In this document: in pieces, positions 40,649 to 49,063 of the stretch | Layout: the number at the start of each line of letters is the position of its first letter | Position numbering within the stretch: the first letter of the stretch is position 1 | Assembly: GCF_003285005.1 (NCBI RefSeq) | Contig: NZ_QMFA01000033.1 | Location: 30,865-82,409 of the forward strand | DNA length: 51,545 bases | From: Paenibacillus sp. YN15 | GTDB taxonomy: Bacteria > Bacillota > Bacilli > Paenibacillales > NBRC-103111 | Direction of reading: 5' to 3' | Notes under the pieces: model-generated | Database searches by the model: none | The model's input: only the letters and a program-made list of their open reading frames with translations | Told to the model about the DNA's origin: nothing | Translations under genes and position numbers: made by a program

Positions 40649-41778
40649 GTGGTTTGCCTCATTTCCGGGATTTCCGCCAATGTCCGCTCCAAGGCGGCGA
40701 TAAACCCTTCATTCTGCTCTCTGCTTCCTACCGTCACCCGGATCATAGTGGGGAAGTCCAGCTTATGCCCGCCGCGGATAATGTAGCCTTGCTTCAGGAG
40801 AGCCTCGAATATCTGGCCCGCCGGCCGATTCAGCTCCACCATAATGAAGTTGCCGTAAGCGGGAAGCCAAGTCAGCCCCAGCCGCGCAAATTCCCCGGTC
40901 AGGTACTCCAGGCCCGCACTGTTCCGCTCCTTGCATTCCTTCACAAAAGCCTGGTCCGCCAGCGCCGCTTGGGCAGCCACCTGGGCGAAGCGCGTGGTAT
41001 TGAAGGGCTCCCGCACCAGATTGATGGTCCGGATCACATCGGGATGCCCGATGCCGTAGCCGATGCGCATAGAGGCCAGTCCGTATATTTTGGAAAAGGT
41101 CCGCAGCAAAACTACATTGGGATGCTCCTCCAGCAGCTTCAGGCCATCATGATAGTCCGGACTGGTGACATATTCGGCATACGCCTCATCCAATACCACC
41201 AGGGCCGTAGCGGGCACCGCCTCCAGGAAAGCCTTCAGCTCCCGATGGGTGACCATAGTGCCTGTGGGATTGTTGGGGTTGCAGATCCAGATCAGCTTGG
41301 TCTTGGGTGTAACCTTGGCCAGCATTCCCTCCAGATCGTAGGTATAATTCTTCAAAGGAACCTCATAAATCACCGCATTCTCGATTTCGGCGTTATGCTT
41401 GTATTGTCCGAAGGTATGGGTGGACATTACCGTCTCGTCCCCCGGCACCAGGTAGGCTCTGGCGATCATAAGGATAACTTCGTCGGAGCCGGCGCCGAAG
41501 ATGATCTGATCCGTCCCCACTCCCCAGAAGGCGGCTACCGCCTCGGTCAGGTCAACGGCTCCTCCATCCGGGTACAGGCTCATATGCTCCATTTCGCGGA
41601 TGAGGGCATCCTTCACAGCGGTCGAGGAACCAAAGGGATTCTCATTGGAGGCCAGCTTGGTCACCTCTGTCAATCCCAGCTCGCGCTTTACTTCTTCTAT
41701 GGGCTTGCCAGGCTGGTAAACCGGCAAGTGGACAATATTCGGCTTTGGCTGCATGTTGGTCAACACCCCGTTTTTCAT
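40645..41778 (-). CDS. hisC: Histidinol-phosphate / aromatic aminotransferase
   Basis: 377 residues, PLP-dependent class I/II fold. In Bacillus, HisC also transaminates aromatic keto acids, which explains its place beside tyrA and trp. Motifs: LPVYQPGKPIEEVKRELG, LASNENPFGSS (about 42-52), ICNPNNPTGTM (about 168-178), LDEAYAEYV and the PLP-lysine region TFSKIYGLASMRIGYGIG (Lys about 230). The start at 41778 overlaps the stop of a tiny upstream ORF as ATGA; ATG 41754 is the alternative. Confidence 0.93.
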   Translation of the reverse strand: MKNGVLTNMQPKPNIVHLPVYQPGKPIEEVKRELGLTEVTKLASNENPFGSSTAVKDALIREMEHMSLYPDGGAVDLTEAVAAFWGVGTDQIIFGAGSDEVILMIARAYLVPGDETVMSTHTFGQYKHNAEIENAVIYEVPLKNYTYDLEGMLAKVTPKTKLIWICNPNNPTGTMVTHRELKAFLEAVPATALVVLDEAYAEYVTSPDYHDGLKLLEEHPNVVLLRTFSKIYGLASMRIGYGIGHPDVIRTINLVREPFNTTRFAQVAAQAALADQAFVKECKERNSAGLEYLTGEFARLGLTWLPAYGNFIMVELNRPAGQIFEALLKQGYIIRGGHKLDFPTMIRVTVGSREQNEGFIAALERTLAEIPEMRQTT

Positions 41779-41831
41779 TTCTGATTAGCTTCTTCAAGGG
41801 TCCCCCGGCGAATGGTAAAGCTTTCTTCCAT
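41775..41831 (-). CDS. 18-codon leader ORF overlapping the hisC start
   Basis: Reads MEESFTIRRGTLEEANQK and ends in TGA, overlapping the hisC ATG as ATGA. GGGGTGAAACCGG precedes its ATG. A stop lies just upstream in frame. It has no run of His, Tyr or Trp codons, so it is not a classic attenuator leader; it may couple translation into hisC, or be a gene remnant. Small-ORF status is uncertain. Confidence 0.35.
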   Translation of the reverse strand: MEESFTIRRGTLEEANQK

Positions 41832-41907
41832 CCGGTTTCACCCCGTTGTGCAGGCCGATCCTACAGAACCGGGGGCCTTTTCGCGCTTTAAAGCAGGTAT
41901 GCCTCTA

Positions 41908-41937
41908 ATTGTCGCATAAGGGATGCCGGAATGTAAA
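41908..41937 (-). promoter_or_regulatory. Possible promoter of hisC-tyrA
   Basis: TTTACA (41932-41937), an 18-bp spacer and GACAAT (41908-41913) on the minus strand, downstream of the trpA terminator. Confidence 0.4.
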
Positions 41938-41965
41938 TAGAAAATATCCTTTCTTCGGGAAAATC

Positions 41966-41995
41966 AAAAAGCCCCGGCCGCATACCGGCCGGAGC
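41966..41995 (-). terminator. Terminator after trpA
   Basis: GCTCCGGCCG and CGGCCGGGGC form a 10-bp stem with one mismatch around GTATG, followed by five T residues. It separates the trp genes from hisC-tyrA. Confidence 0.8.
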
Positions 41996-42017
41996 GCACT
42001 TAAGCTGAGCGCAGCAC

Positions 42018-42824
42018 TTACCCCTTCAGCTCCTGGACAAATTCACGGATGCGCCCAAGTCCCTGCTCCCGCGTACCCGTATCTGCAAGCAGCGCCTCCG
42101 CTTCGCCTATTGTCCGCACAATGGCGCTGCCTACCACCACGCCGTCGCATACCTTGCCGAAGCGCTCCACCTGCTCCCGGCTGGAGATGCCGAAGCCAAC
42201 CGCCACCGGCAAATCCGTGGACCGCTTCACATCGGCGATAAACTCCTCCACCCCGCCGAAAAACTGGGTCCGGGTGCCGGTTACGCCCAACGAGGAAACA
42301 CAATAGATAAAGCCCTGGGCGGTTTCCGTAATCCGCCTGATCCGCTCCTTGGAGGTGGGCGCTACCAAGGGAATCAGGTGAACGCCATTGGCCTCGCAAA
42401 GCGTCCGCACCTCCTCGTTCTCCTCGAAGGGCAAATCGGGAATAATGGCGCCATGGATATCATTTTCCGCCAGCAGCCGGAAGAACCGGTCGAAGCCCAG
42501 CTGCAGCACGGGATTGTAGTAGGTAAACAGAATGAAGGGCAGCCCGATTCCCTGCTCCCGCGCCCGCCCGGCCACCTGGATACAATCCACAATGCTGACC
42601 TTATGGCGGAGCGCCCGGGAGGAGGAGGCCTGAATCACAGGACCGTCCGCCAGCGGATCGGAATATGGGACGCCCAGCTCCACAATATCCGCTCCCGCCC
42701 GCTCCAGCTCCCGCAGAATATCCACGGAGGTGTCCAGATCGGGATCGCCCACAGTGATAAACGGGATCAGCGTCAGCTTCCCCGCTGCCCGGTTTTTTTG
42801 AAACGCTGCATCTATCCCGTTCAT
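42018..42824 (-). CDS. trpA: Tryptophan synthase alpha chain
   Basis: 268 residues. Releases indole from indole-3-glycerol phosphate and passes it to TrpB. TIM barrel with [43 protein letters not shown] (about 22-64; catalytic Glu about 51 and Asp), [14 protein letters not shown] (about 175-188) and [14 protein letters not shown] (phosphate site). Last gene of trpEDCFBA; overlaps trpB by 4 nt. Confidence 0.97.
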   Translation of the reverse strand: MNGIDAAFQKNRAAGKLTLIPFITVGDPDLDTSVDILRELERAGADIVELGVPYSDPLADGPVIQASSSRALRHKVSIVDCIQVAGRAREQGIGLPFILFTYYNPVLQLGFDRFFRLLAENDIHGAIIPDLPFEENEEVRTLCEANGVHLIPLVAPTSKERIRRITETAQGFIYCVSSLGVTGTRTQFFGGVEEFIADVKRSTDLPVAVGFGISSREQVERFGKVCDGVVVGSAIVRTIGEAEALLADTGTREQGLGRIREFVQELKG

Positions 42825-44023
42825 TGCAAGCCGCCTCCCAGATACTTCATAATCGACTCCACGTCCTTGTCGCCCCGGCCCGACAGACTGACAACAATGA
42901 TCTCGTCCTTCTTCATGCCCGGCGCCACCTTCACGGTTTGGGCAATGGCATGGGCGCTCTCCAAAGCCGGGATAACCCCCTCCAGCCGGCTCAACAGCTG
43001 CAAAGCCTCCAGCGCCTCCGCATCGGTGATGGGCACATATTCGGCCCTGCCCGTATCCTTCAGGTAGGAATGCTCCGGCCCTACCCCCGGATAGTCCAGT
43101 CCCGCGGAGATGGAGTGGGCCTCCACCACCTGGCCGTATTCATCCTGCAAGAGATAACTAAGCGATCCCTGGAACACCCCATGGGTGCCTTTGGACATAG
43201 TAGCGGCATGTTTGTCGGTGTCCACGCCCTTGCCTGCCGCCTCTACCCCCATCAGCCGCACCGATTCATCCTGCACGAAGGGATAAAAAATGCCCATGGC
43301 GTTGCTGCCGCCGCCCACGCAGGCGATGACCAGATCGGGCAGCCGTCCTTCCATCTCCTGAATCTGCGCGCGTGTCTCATCGCCGATCACCCGCTGGAAA
43401 TCCCGCACAATCATGGGATACGGATGGGGCCCTACCACACTGCCCAGGATATAGAAGGTATCCTCCACATTGCTGACCCAGTAGCGCAGCGCTTCATTGC
43501 CGGCATCCTTCAAGGTCCGGGAGCCGGAGGTTACCGGCACTACCTCGGAGCCCAGCAGATTCATCCGGAAGACATTCAACTGCTGGCGTTTGGTATCCTC
43601 CTCGCCCATAAACACCTTGCACTCCATGCCAAGCAGCGCGGCGATGGTAGCCGTTGCCACACCGTGCTGGCCGGCTCCGGTTTCGGCGATCACCTTCTTT
43701 TTGCCCATTCGTTTGGCCAGCAGGCCCTGTCCGATAGTATTGTTGATCTTGTGCGCGCCGGTATGGTTCAAATCCTCGCGCTTCAGATAAATCTTCGCCC
43801 CGCCCAGATGCTCCGTCAGCCGCTCGGCATAGTACAAATTGGTGGGACGCCCCGAATAATGCTTCAGCAGCCCGTTCAGCTCAGCTAGAAATTCCGGGTC
43901 CCGGGAATATTTCTTGTAGGCTTCCTCCAGCTCAAGGAGAGCGTTCATCAGGGTTTCGGGGACATAACGTCCTCCGAATTTGCCGAATCGCCCATACTGG
44001 TCAGGCACTTGTCCGATGCTCAT
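42821..44023 (-). CDS. trpB: Tryptophan synthase beta chain
   Basis: 400 residues. PLP enzyme joining indole and serine. [14 protein letters not shown] at the N-terminus, PLP lysine in [15 protein letters not shown] (about 82-96), [25 protein letters not shown] and the phosphate loop [13 protein letters not shown] (about 230-242). Overlaps both trpF and trpA by 4 nt, keeping the operon tightly coupled. Confidence 0.97.
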   Translation of the reverse strand: MSIGQVPDQYGRFGKFGGRYVPETLMNALLELEEAYKKYSRDPEFLAELNGLLKHYSGRPTNLYYAERLTEHLGGAKIYLKREDLNHTGAHKINNTIGQGLLAKRMGKKKVIAETGAGQHGVATATIAALLGMECKVFMGEEDTKRQQLNVFRMNLLGSEVVPVTSGSRTLKDAGNEALRYWVSNVEDTFYILGSVVGPHPYPMIVRDFQRVIGDETRAQIQEMEGRLPDLVIACVGGGSNAMGIFYPFVQDESVRLMGVEAAGKGVDTDKHAATMSKGTHGVFQGSLSYLLQDEYGQVVEAHSISAGLDYPGVGPEHSYLKDTGRAEYVPITDAEALEALQLLSRLEGVIPALESAHAIAQTVKVAPGMKKDEIIVVSLSGRGDKDVESIMKYLGGGLQ

Positions 44024-44736
44024 GCTTCTTTCACCCTTTCCACAAAAATCCGGATTTTCTCCGGGTCCTTCACGCCTTCCGTTTCTACGCCGCTGGATAC
44101 ATCCACGCCGTCGGGAGCATAGTCAGCCAACAGCCGCCCCACATTATCCCCATGAAGCCCTCCGGCAATGATCAGCCGCCGCCCCGCCTTGCGGGCCCAT
44201 TCCCGTACGGTTGGAATCGCCTCCCACGGAAAGGTCCTGCCGCTGCCTCCGCCGGTTACGGGGTCGAAGGTGTCCAGCAGAAACGCATCCGCATAAGGCA
44301 CATAAGGCGCAAGCGTCTCCGTCAGCCGACCCGCAATATCCGGAAGACACAGCTCCCCACTGTTCTCCTCCCCCGCCTCCGGCAGCGTCGCCGCCTTAAA
44401 AATCTCCACACCGAAGCGCTCCTTCACCTGCCGGCAAAATAAAGGCGTCTCCTGTCCATGCAATTGTACAATGTCCAGAGGCGCTTCCGCCATGACATGC
44501 TCCAGCTCCTCCATGGAAGGATTGACGAACACACCTGCGGCAAGAAAGCCCCCCCGCTCCCGGAAGCCTTCCTCCCGGAGCAACTGGATCAACCGGCCTG
44601 CCTCCCCGGTCGTGACCTGCCTGCGGCTTTTGGCAAAAACAAAACCGATATGATCCACAGGCAGCCCCCTCATGGCAAGAAGGGTCTCCGGCATGCGGAT
44701 GCCGCATATTTTAACCGATGGCGCCACCGGCTTCAC
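44020..44736 (-). CDS. trpF: Phosphoribosylanthranilate isomerase
   Basis: 238 residues. TIM-barrel isomerase; catalytic Cys in [10 protein letters not shown] (about 8-17), [19 protein letters not shown], and the Asp-containing [20 protein letters not shown] (about 152-171), then [12 protein letters not shown]. The start is GTG at 44736, overlapping the trpC stop. Slightly longer than B. subtilis TrpF because of an insertion about residues 125-140. Confidence 0.95.
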   Translation of the reverse strand: MKPVAPSVKICGIRMPETLLAMRGLPVDHIGFVFAKSRRQVTTGEAGRLIQLLREEGFRERGGFLAAGVFVNPSMEELEHVMAEAPLDIVQLHGQETPLFCRQVKERFGVEIFKAATLPEAGEENSGELCLPDIAGRLTETLAPYVPYADAFLLDTFDPVTGGGSGRTFPWEAIPTVREWARKAGRRLIIAGGLHGDNVGRLLADYAPDGVDVSSGVETEGVKDPEKIRIFVERVKEA

Positions 44737-45533
44737 CTCTTTTCCATCCGGACGGGCCCCAAGAGATCAAGCACCGCTTGCCCCACATCCGGCTGCCGCA
44801 TAAAATGCTCCCCAACCAGCACCGCCTTGGCTCCTACCCGGCTAAGATAGTCAATTTCCGCCCGCTGCCCGATGCCGCTTTCGCTGACCACGGCCACTTC
44901 CTTGGGCACATATTGGATCAGCTCCTCCGTGGTGCGGATGTCCGTCACGAAGGTATGGAGATTGCGGTTATTGATGCCGACAAGCGACACGTCCAATTCA
45001 AGAGAGCGCTCCAGCTCGGCCCGGTCGTGAACCTCCACCAGAGCGTCCAGCCCGATATCCTGCGCAATGGTCAAAAGCTCCTTCATTTCCTGCGGCTTCA
45101 GGATGGCGGCAATCAGCAGCACCGCATCCGCCCCCAGAAGGCGGGCTTCATACACCTGGCGGTAGTCGATGGTGAAATCCTTGCGCAGGAGCGGAATATC
45201 CACCGCTTCGCGCACGGCGCGGAGATAATCGTTGCTGCCTTGAAAATAGTCCGTATCCGTCAGCACGGAGATGCAATCCGCCCCGGCGGCGCGGTATGCT
45301 TCCGCCAGACGTACGGGATGGAAATCCTCCCGGATGAGACCCTTGGAGGGAGAAGCCTTTTTTACCTCGGCGATCAGGCCCATGGGCCGATTGCTGCCCT
45401 TGCCCAGCTTCTCCGCAAAGCCAAGGCAGGCGGACATTCCGGCAATCTGCGCCTCCGCCTTGGACAGAGAAAATACTTCTTTCAGACGATCCACTTCCTG
45501 CTTTTTGGTGGCGACAATCCGATCAAGAAACAT
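44733..45533 (-). CDS. trpC: Indole-3-glycerol phosphate synthase
   Basis: 266 residues. Closes the indole ring. MFLDRIVATKKQEVDRLK at the N-terminus, LIAEVKKASPSKGLIREDF (about 52-70, catalytic Glu/Lys), SVLTDTDYFQGS, LLRKDFTIDYRQVYEARLLGADAVLLI (about 104-130) and VGINNRNLHTF, all standard. Overlaps trpD by 11 nt. Confidence 0.97.
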   Translation of the reverse strand: MFLDRIVATKKQEVDRLKEVFSLSKAEAQIAGMSACLGFAEKLGKGSNRPMGLIAEVKKASPSKGLIREDFHPVRLAEAYRAAGADCISVLTDTDYFQGSNDYLRAVREAVDIPLLRKDFTIDYRQVYEARLLGADAVLLIAAILKPQEMKELLTIAQDIGLDALVEVHDRAELERSLELDVSLVGINNRNLHTFVTDIRTTEELIQYVPKEVAVVSESGIGQRAEIDYLSRVGAKAVLVGEHFMRQPDVGQAVLDLLGPVRMEKR

Positions 45534-46560
45534 GGCTCAGCTCCTTGGTATATTGGATAAGCTCCTGCAGCTTCTGATAGGCGCGTCCCGAATCGATGGC
45601 GGCGGCGGAGAGCTTGACTCCCTCCTGGAGGGTGGTGCAGCGCTCGGACACATAGAAGCAGGCTCCCGCGTTGGCCAGCACCACATCCCGGTAGGCTCCC
45701 CGTTCGCCGCGCAGCACGGACAGGATGATGTCGGCGTTGGTGGCCGCATCCCCGCCGGTTATGGCTTCAATGCCGGAGGCCCGCAAGCCCAGATCATCCG
45801 GCGTCAGATCATAGGTAGCCACCTGGCCGTTCTTCAGCTCGGTAATCCGGGTAGACGCGGAAATGCTGATTTCATCCAGCCCGTCGTGGCTGGCCACTAC
45901 CATTCCCCGCTTTAAGCCCAGCTCCCGGAGGACGTTTGCCATCAGCTCGGTTTTGTCCAGATCGAACACCCCCAGCAGCTGGCGGTCCGCCGAGGCCGGA
46001 TTGGTCAGGGGGCCCAGCAGGTTAAACACGGTGCGGATGCCGATTTCCTTGCGGGGTACGGCGGCATGCTTCATGGACTGGTGGAACACCTGGGCGAACA
46101 TAAAGCAGATGCCCAGCTTATCCAGGCAGCGGGCCGCTCCCGCATCATCCAGCGCGATGTTGACGCCCAGCGCTTCCAGCACGTCGGCGCTGCCGCTTTT
46201 GCTGGAGGCGGCCCGGTTCCCGTGTTTGGCTACGCGAATGCCCCCGGCAGCCGCCACCAACGCCGATGCGGTGGAGATATTGAAGGTATGCGCGCCATCG
46301 CCTCCGGTTCCGCAGGTATCCAGCAGATTGGCGCTGTCCGTTGCCACCTTCCTGGCATAACGGCGCATGGACTGGGCAAAACCGGTCACTTCCTCAATGG
46401 TCTCGCCTTTGATCCGCAAAGCTGTCATCAGACTGCCGAATTGCGCCTGGCTTACCTGACCCTCCATAATCTGTGCCATCAGGGAGGCGGCCTGCTCCCG
46501 GTTCAGATGCCGGCCCTCCACCAATTGGGCGATGCCCTGCTGAATAGAAAACGTCTCCAC
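45523..46560 (-). CDS. trpD: Anthranilate phosphoribosyltransferase
   Basis: About 345 residues. Transfers phosphoribose to anthranilate. Motifs: DTCGTGGDGAHTFNIST (about 80-96, PRPP loop), VAKHGNRAASSKSGSADVLEALG (about 108-130), FMFAQVFHQSMKHAAVPRKEIGIRTVFNLLGPLTNP. The GTG at 46560 is preferred since GGGGG lies 7 nt upstream; in-frame ATG 46578 and TTG 46596 lack a ribosome site. There are 67 bp between trpE and trpD. Confidence 0.94.
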   Translation of the reverse strand: METFSIQQGIAQLVEGRHLNREQAASLMAQIMEGQVSQAQFGSLMTALRIKGETIEEVTGFAQSMRRYARKVATDSANLLDTCGTGGDGAHTFNISTASALVAAAGGIRVAKHGNRAASSKSGSADVLEALGVNIALDDAGAARCLDKLGICFMFAQVFHQSMKHAAVPRKEIGIRTVFNLLGPLTNPASADRQLLGVFDLDKTELMANVLRELGLKRGMVVASHDGLDEISISASTRITELKNGQVATYDLTPDDLGLRASGIEAITGGDAATNADIILSVLRGERGAYRDVVLANAGACFYVSERCTTLQEGVKLSAAAIDSGRAYQKLQELIQYTKELSHVS

Positions 46561-46627
46561 ATTCAATCCCCCTGTCATGAAATAAGCTGATCCCAAGCGG
46601 CAGGCCGGATATACCCCTCTATCCTTT

Positions 46628-48172
46628 TTAGCCTCCGATAAAATAATCCCCGTTCACTGTCGCCGCCGGCTCTGCGCCGAACACCGCCTCGGCGGTGCGG
46701 ATGGCTTTCAGCGAAGCCTTGGCCTTGTTCACTGTTTCCTCGTATTCCTTCTCGGGTACGGAATCCCAGACAATGCCGGCTCCCGCCTGGACGTAGGCCT
46801 TGCCCTGCTTGAATACCACCGTGCGGATGGTGATGCAGGTGTCCAGATTGCCGGAGAAGCCCAGATAGCCGATAGCCCCGGCGTAGCAGCCTCTGGCCTC
46901 ATTTTCCAGCTCGGCGATAATCTCCATGGCTCTGAGCTTGGGGGCGCCGGAGACCGTGCCTGCCGGCATGCAGGACAGGAAGGCGTCGAAGAAATCCTTG
47001 TCGCCGCGGATGCGTCCGGTCACGTTGGAGACGATATGCATCACATGGGAGTATCGTTCGATTTCCATGAAGGTATCGCACTTGACAGTGCCGAACTGGG
47101 AGACCCGGCCCAAGTCGTTGCGCCCCAGGTCCACCAGCATCAGATGCTCCGCCCGTTCCTTTTCGTCGGCCAGAAGATCCCGCTCCAGCGCTTCATCTTC
47201 CTCCGGAGTGGCGCCTCTTGGACGGGTGCCCGCAATAGGTCTTGTCTCTACCCGCTCATCCTCCACCCGCACCAGAAGCTCCGGCGAGGTGCCTACAATA
47301 ACCTCATCATCCAGCTTCAGCACATACATATACGGAGAGGGATTCATGGTCCGGAGAATCCGGTACACCTGCAGGGGGTCCACATCCGTTTCGATTTCGA
47401 AGCGCTGGGAGAGCACCACCTGGAAGATATCCCCGGCCCGGATATATTCCTTGGCCGCCTCCACATTGGCGATGAATTTGTCCTTGGTGATATTGGAGCG
47501 GATTTCCCCCAGCTCCACGTTCTCGGGTATGGGCCGGTGAATCATCCGGTTGGCCGGCACCGGCCGGATCAGCTTGGCGATCAGCGCGTCGATTTTGGCG
47601 CAGGTTTCGTCATATGCCCGGATAATCTGGGCGTCCGTGGCCCCGGCCGGAATATGGACATTGGAGATCACCTTCAACTGCTGCTTAAAATGGTCAAAGG
47701 CAATCACCTGATCGCAGAACATGAAGTGGATATCGTCCATCCCCAGGTCATCCAGCTTGTGCTTGGGCAGCCGCTCGTAATATTGCAGGAGATCGTAGCC
47801 GAAAAAGCCGACGGCGCCTCCGGTAAACCGGGGCAGCTCTGGAATGGACGGGCTTCTATAGGAACGGAGCAGGGATTTCAGCACCTCTACCGGCTTCTGC
47901 TCCTCGTAGCGGGCCGACTCCTTGCCGTTTTGGATCTCGGTAATCCCGTTTTTTGCTTTGACCACCAGGAACGGATCGGTTCCGATAAAGGAGTAGCGGG
48001 CCCACTTGACCCCACCTTCCACACTTTCCAAAAGGAATGCGCGCTTCTCGTTATAAAATTGCTGAAACACCCGGATCGGCGTTTCCGTATCGGCCAGCAA
48101 ATGGCGGACGACGGGAATGAGATTGTATTCCCGCGCCAGGCGGATCACCTCTCCGACAGTAGGTGAATACAT
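46628..48172 (-). CDS. trpE: Anthranilate synthase component I
   Basis: 514 residues. Converts chorismate and ammonia (from a glutamine amidotransferase partner, TrpG/PabA, not in the window) to anthranilate. The start ATG at 48172 (MYSPTVGEVIRLA) has AGAAAGGAGC upstream; the frame extends 31 codons further but these come from a family A repeat. Domain motifs: SYSFIGTDPFL-like and the LLES-type feedback site (FLLESVEGG), then the chorismate domain with GDIFQVVLSQRFE, ELLVRVEDERVETRPIAGTRPRG and KLRAMEIIAELENEARGCYAGAIGYLGF. First structural gene after the attenuator-like leader. Confidence 0.96.
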   Translation of the reverse strand: MYSPTVGEVIRLAREYNLIPVVRHLLADTETPIRVFQQFYNEKRAFLLESVEGGVKWARYSFIGTDPFLVVKAKNGITEIQNGKESARYEEQKPVEVLKSLLRSYRSPSIPELPRFTGGAVGFFGYDLLQYYERLPKHKLDDLGMDDIHFMFCDQVIAFDHFKQQLKVISNVHIPAGATDAQIIRAYDETCAKIDALIAKLIRPVPANRMIHRPIPENVELGEIRSNITKDKFIANVEAAKEYIRAGDIFQVVLSQRFEIETDVDPLQVYRILRTMNPSPYMYVLKLDDEVIVGTSPELLVRVEDERVETRPIAGTRPRGATPEEDEALERDLLADEKERAEHLMLVDLGRNDLGRVSQFGTVKCDTFMEIERYSHVMHIVSNVTGRIRGDKDFFDAFLSCMPAGTVSGAPKLRAMEIIAELENEARGCYAGAIGYLGFSGNLDTCITIRTVVFKQGKAYVQAGAGIVWDSVPEKEYEETVNKAKASLKAIRTAEAVFGAEPAATVNGDYFIGG

Positions 48173-48197
48173 GGGCACCTGCTCCTTTCTAAATTTT

Positions 48198-48393
48198 TCC
48201 CCCAAAAGTGAAGTGAAGCTCTGTAGCTTATTCCGAATACTTTTGGGGGAGCCCCACAAAAACATTCCCCCAAAAGTGAAGTGAGGCTCTGTAGCTTAGT
48301 CCGATTACTTTCGGGGGAGCCCCCACAAAAACATTCCCCCAAAAGTGAAGTGAAGCTCTGTAGCTTATTCCGGGTACTTTTGGGGGAGCCCCC
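48198..48393 (-). repeat. Three tandem copies of palindromic repeat family A in the trpE leader
   Basis: Copies at 48198-48255, 48266-48324 and 48335-48393, about 68-69 bp apart; each has 12-bp arms TCCCCCAAAAGT and ACTTTTGGGGGA (one C/T change in the second) and a terminal GGGGGC on the minus strand. Between copies lies ATGTTTTTGTG on the minus strand. They separate the trp terminator from the trpE ribosome site. Confidence 0.9.
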
Positions 48394-48408
48394 GATTTAA
48401 AGATATGC

Positions 48409-48438
48409 AAAAAAGCCTCTACTTTGGAAGTAGAGGCT
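48409..48438 (-). terminator. Intrinsic terminator in the trpE leader
   Basis: AGCCTCTACTT and AAGTAGAGGCT form a perfect 11-bp stem with a 3-nt loop, followed by six T residues on the minus strand, before any trp structural gene. It is the obvious attenuation terminator. Confidence 0.85.
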
Positions 48439-48634
48439 GCCGAGTCGTTATGAAAGGATGAGTCCAATAGGAAATAAGCACCCTGCTTGCGCTCTAAGGC
48501 GGCAAACAAGGAATGCGGCAAGAGACACCGGTACGGTCCATCGTCCCCGGCTTTCTCGGCTCTGCTTCGCTTCACTCGGCTCAACTCTTCCAACTTGCAC
48601 TCTGCTTGGCATCTACTGCCCTCAACTGACTCTC
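48439..48634 (-). promoter_or_regulatory. TRAP-like NAG triplet array and antiterminator in the trpE leader
   Basis: Fourteen NAG triplets (eight GAG, four AAG, two CAG) from 48634 down to 48555 on the minus strand. The central A's of the last seven are spaced exactly 5 nt (48586, 48581 ... 48556). CTCGGCAGCCTCT (48432-48444) could pair with AGAGCCGAG (48555-48563), forming an antiterminator that overlaps the triplets and the terminator 5' arm. No Trp-rich leader peptide and no T-box motif were found. Confidence 0.6.
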
Positions 48635-48648
48635 ATTGCTTGTTATCC

Positions 48649-48677
48649 ACTATACCCCATGCTCCCATTCCCGTCAA
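48649..48677 (-). promoter_or_regulatory. Sigma-A promoter of the trp operon
   Basis: TTGACG (48672-48677), 17-bp spacer, TATAGT (48649-48654) on the minus strand; -35 lies 18 bp beyond the aroH stop. Confidence 0.8.
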
Positions 48678-48694
48678 GCCGCTTCCTCTTCTTG

Positions 48695-49063
48695 CTATCC
48701 GGCAATATCCGGCCGCAGCACCCGTGCTTCGTTCAGATACACATGCCGGATTTCCTTCTGGGATTTGTCCGTGTTGATGTGCACCATCAGCCGGATGCAG
48801 CGGGGCAGGCTGGGTTTCACGGGGATTTCCAGAGAGCACATGAGGGGAACCAGCTCCCACCCCTCCATTTGGCGGATCGCTTTTGCCGGAAAGGCCGCGG
48901 TCAGGTCCTCCGTCGTGGTCACAAATACGCTGCAGATGTCCTCCGGCACCACATGGTTGTCCTCCACAATCTGCAGCAATAAATCCGATGTGGCCTGCAA
49001 AATTTCCTTTTCATCATCCAGGGCGACTGTTGTTGCGCCGCGTATGCCGCGTACTACCATCAT
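48695..49063 (-). CDS. aroH: Chorismate mutase, AroH class
   Basis: 122 residues, monofunctional trimeric type. Converts chorismate to prephenate. Motifs RGIRGATTVALDDEKEIL (about 5-22, Arg7 site), VFVTTTEDLTAAFPAKAIR (about 47-65) and PRCIRLMVHINTDK (about 86-99, Arg90 region) are all in place, as in B. subtilis AroH. Overlaps the aroB stop (ATGATG). Last gene of aroC-aroB-aroH. Confidence 0.96.
   Translation of the reverse strand: MMVVRGIRGATTVALDDEKEILQATSDLLLQIVEDNHVVPEDICSVFVTTTEDLTAAFPAKAIRQMEGWELVPLMCSLEIPVKPSLPRCIRLMVHINTDKSQKEIRHVYLNEARVLRPDIAG

Noticed and set aside
48198-48393. CRISPR array
   Set aside because: The three repeats are palindromic, 68-69 bp apart without distinct spacers, and single copies occur elsewhere; no cas genes.
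48228-48593. 121-codon frame in the trp leader as a leader peptide
   Set aside because: No Trp codons at a regulatory position, and it runs through the terminator into the repeat array.
48439-48640. T-box leader for the trp operon
   Set aside because: No T-box (GGTGGNACCGCG-type) sequence is present; compare the clear T-box of proB at 2844-2857.
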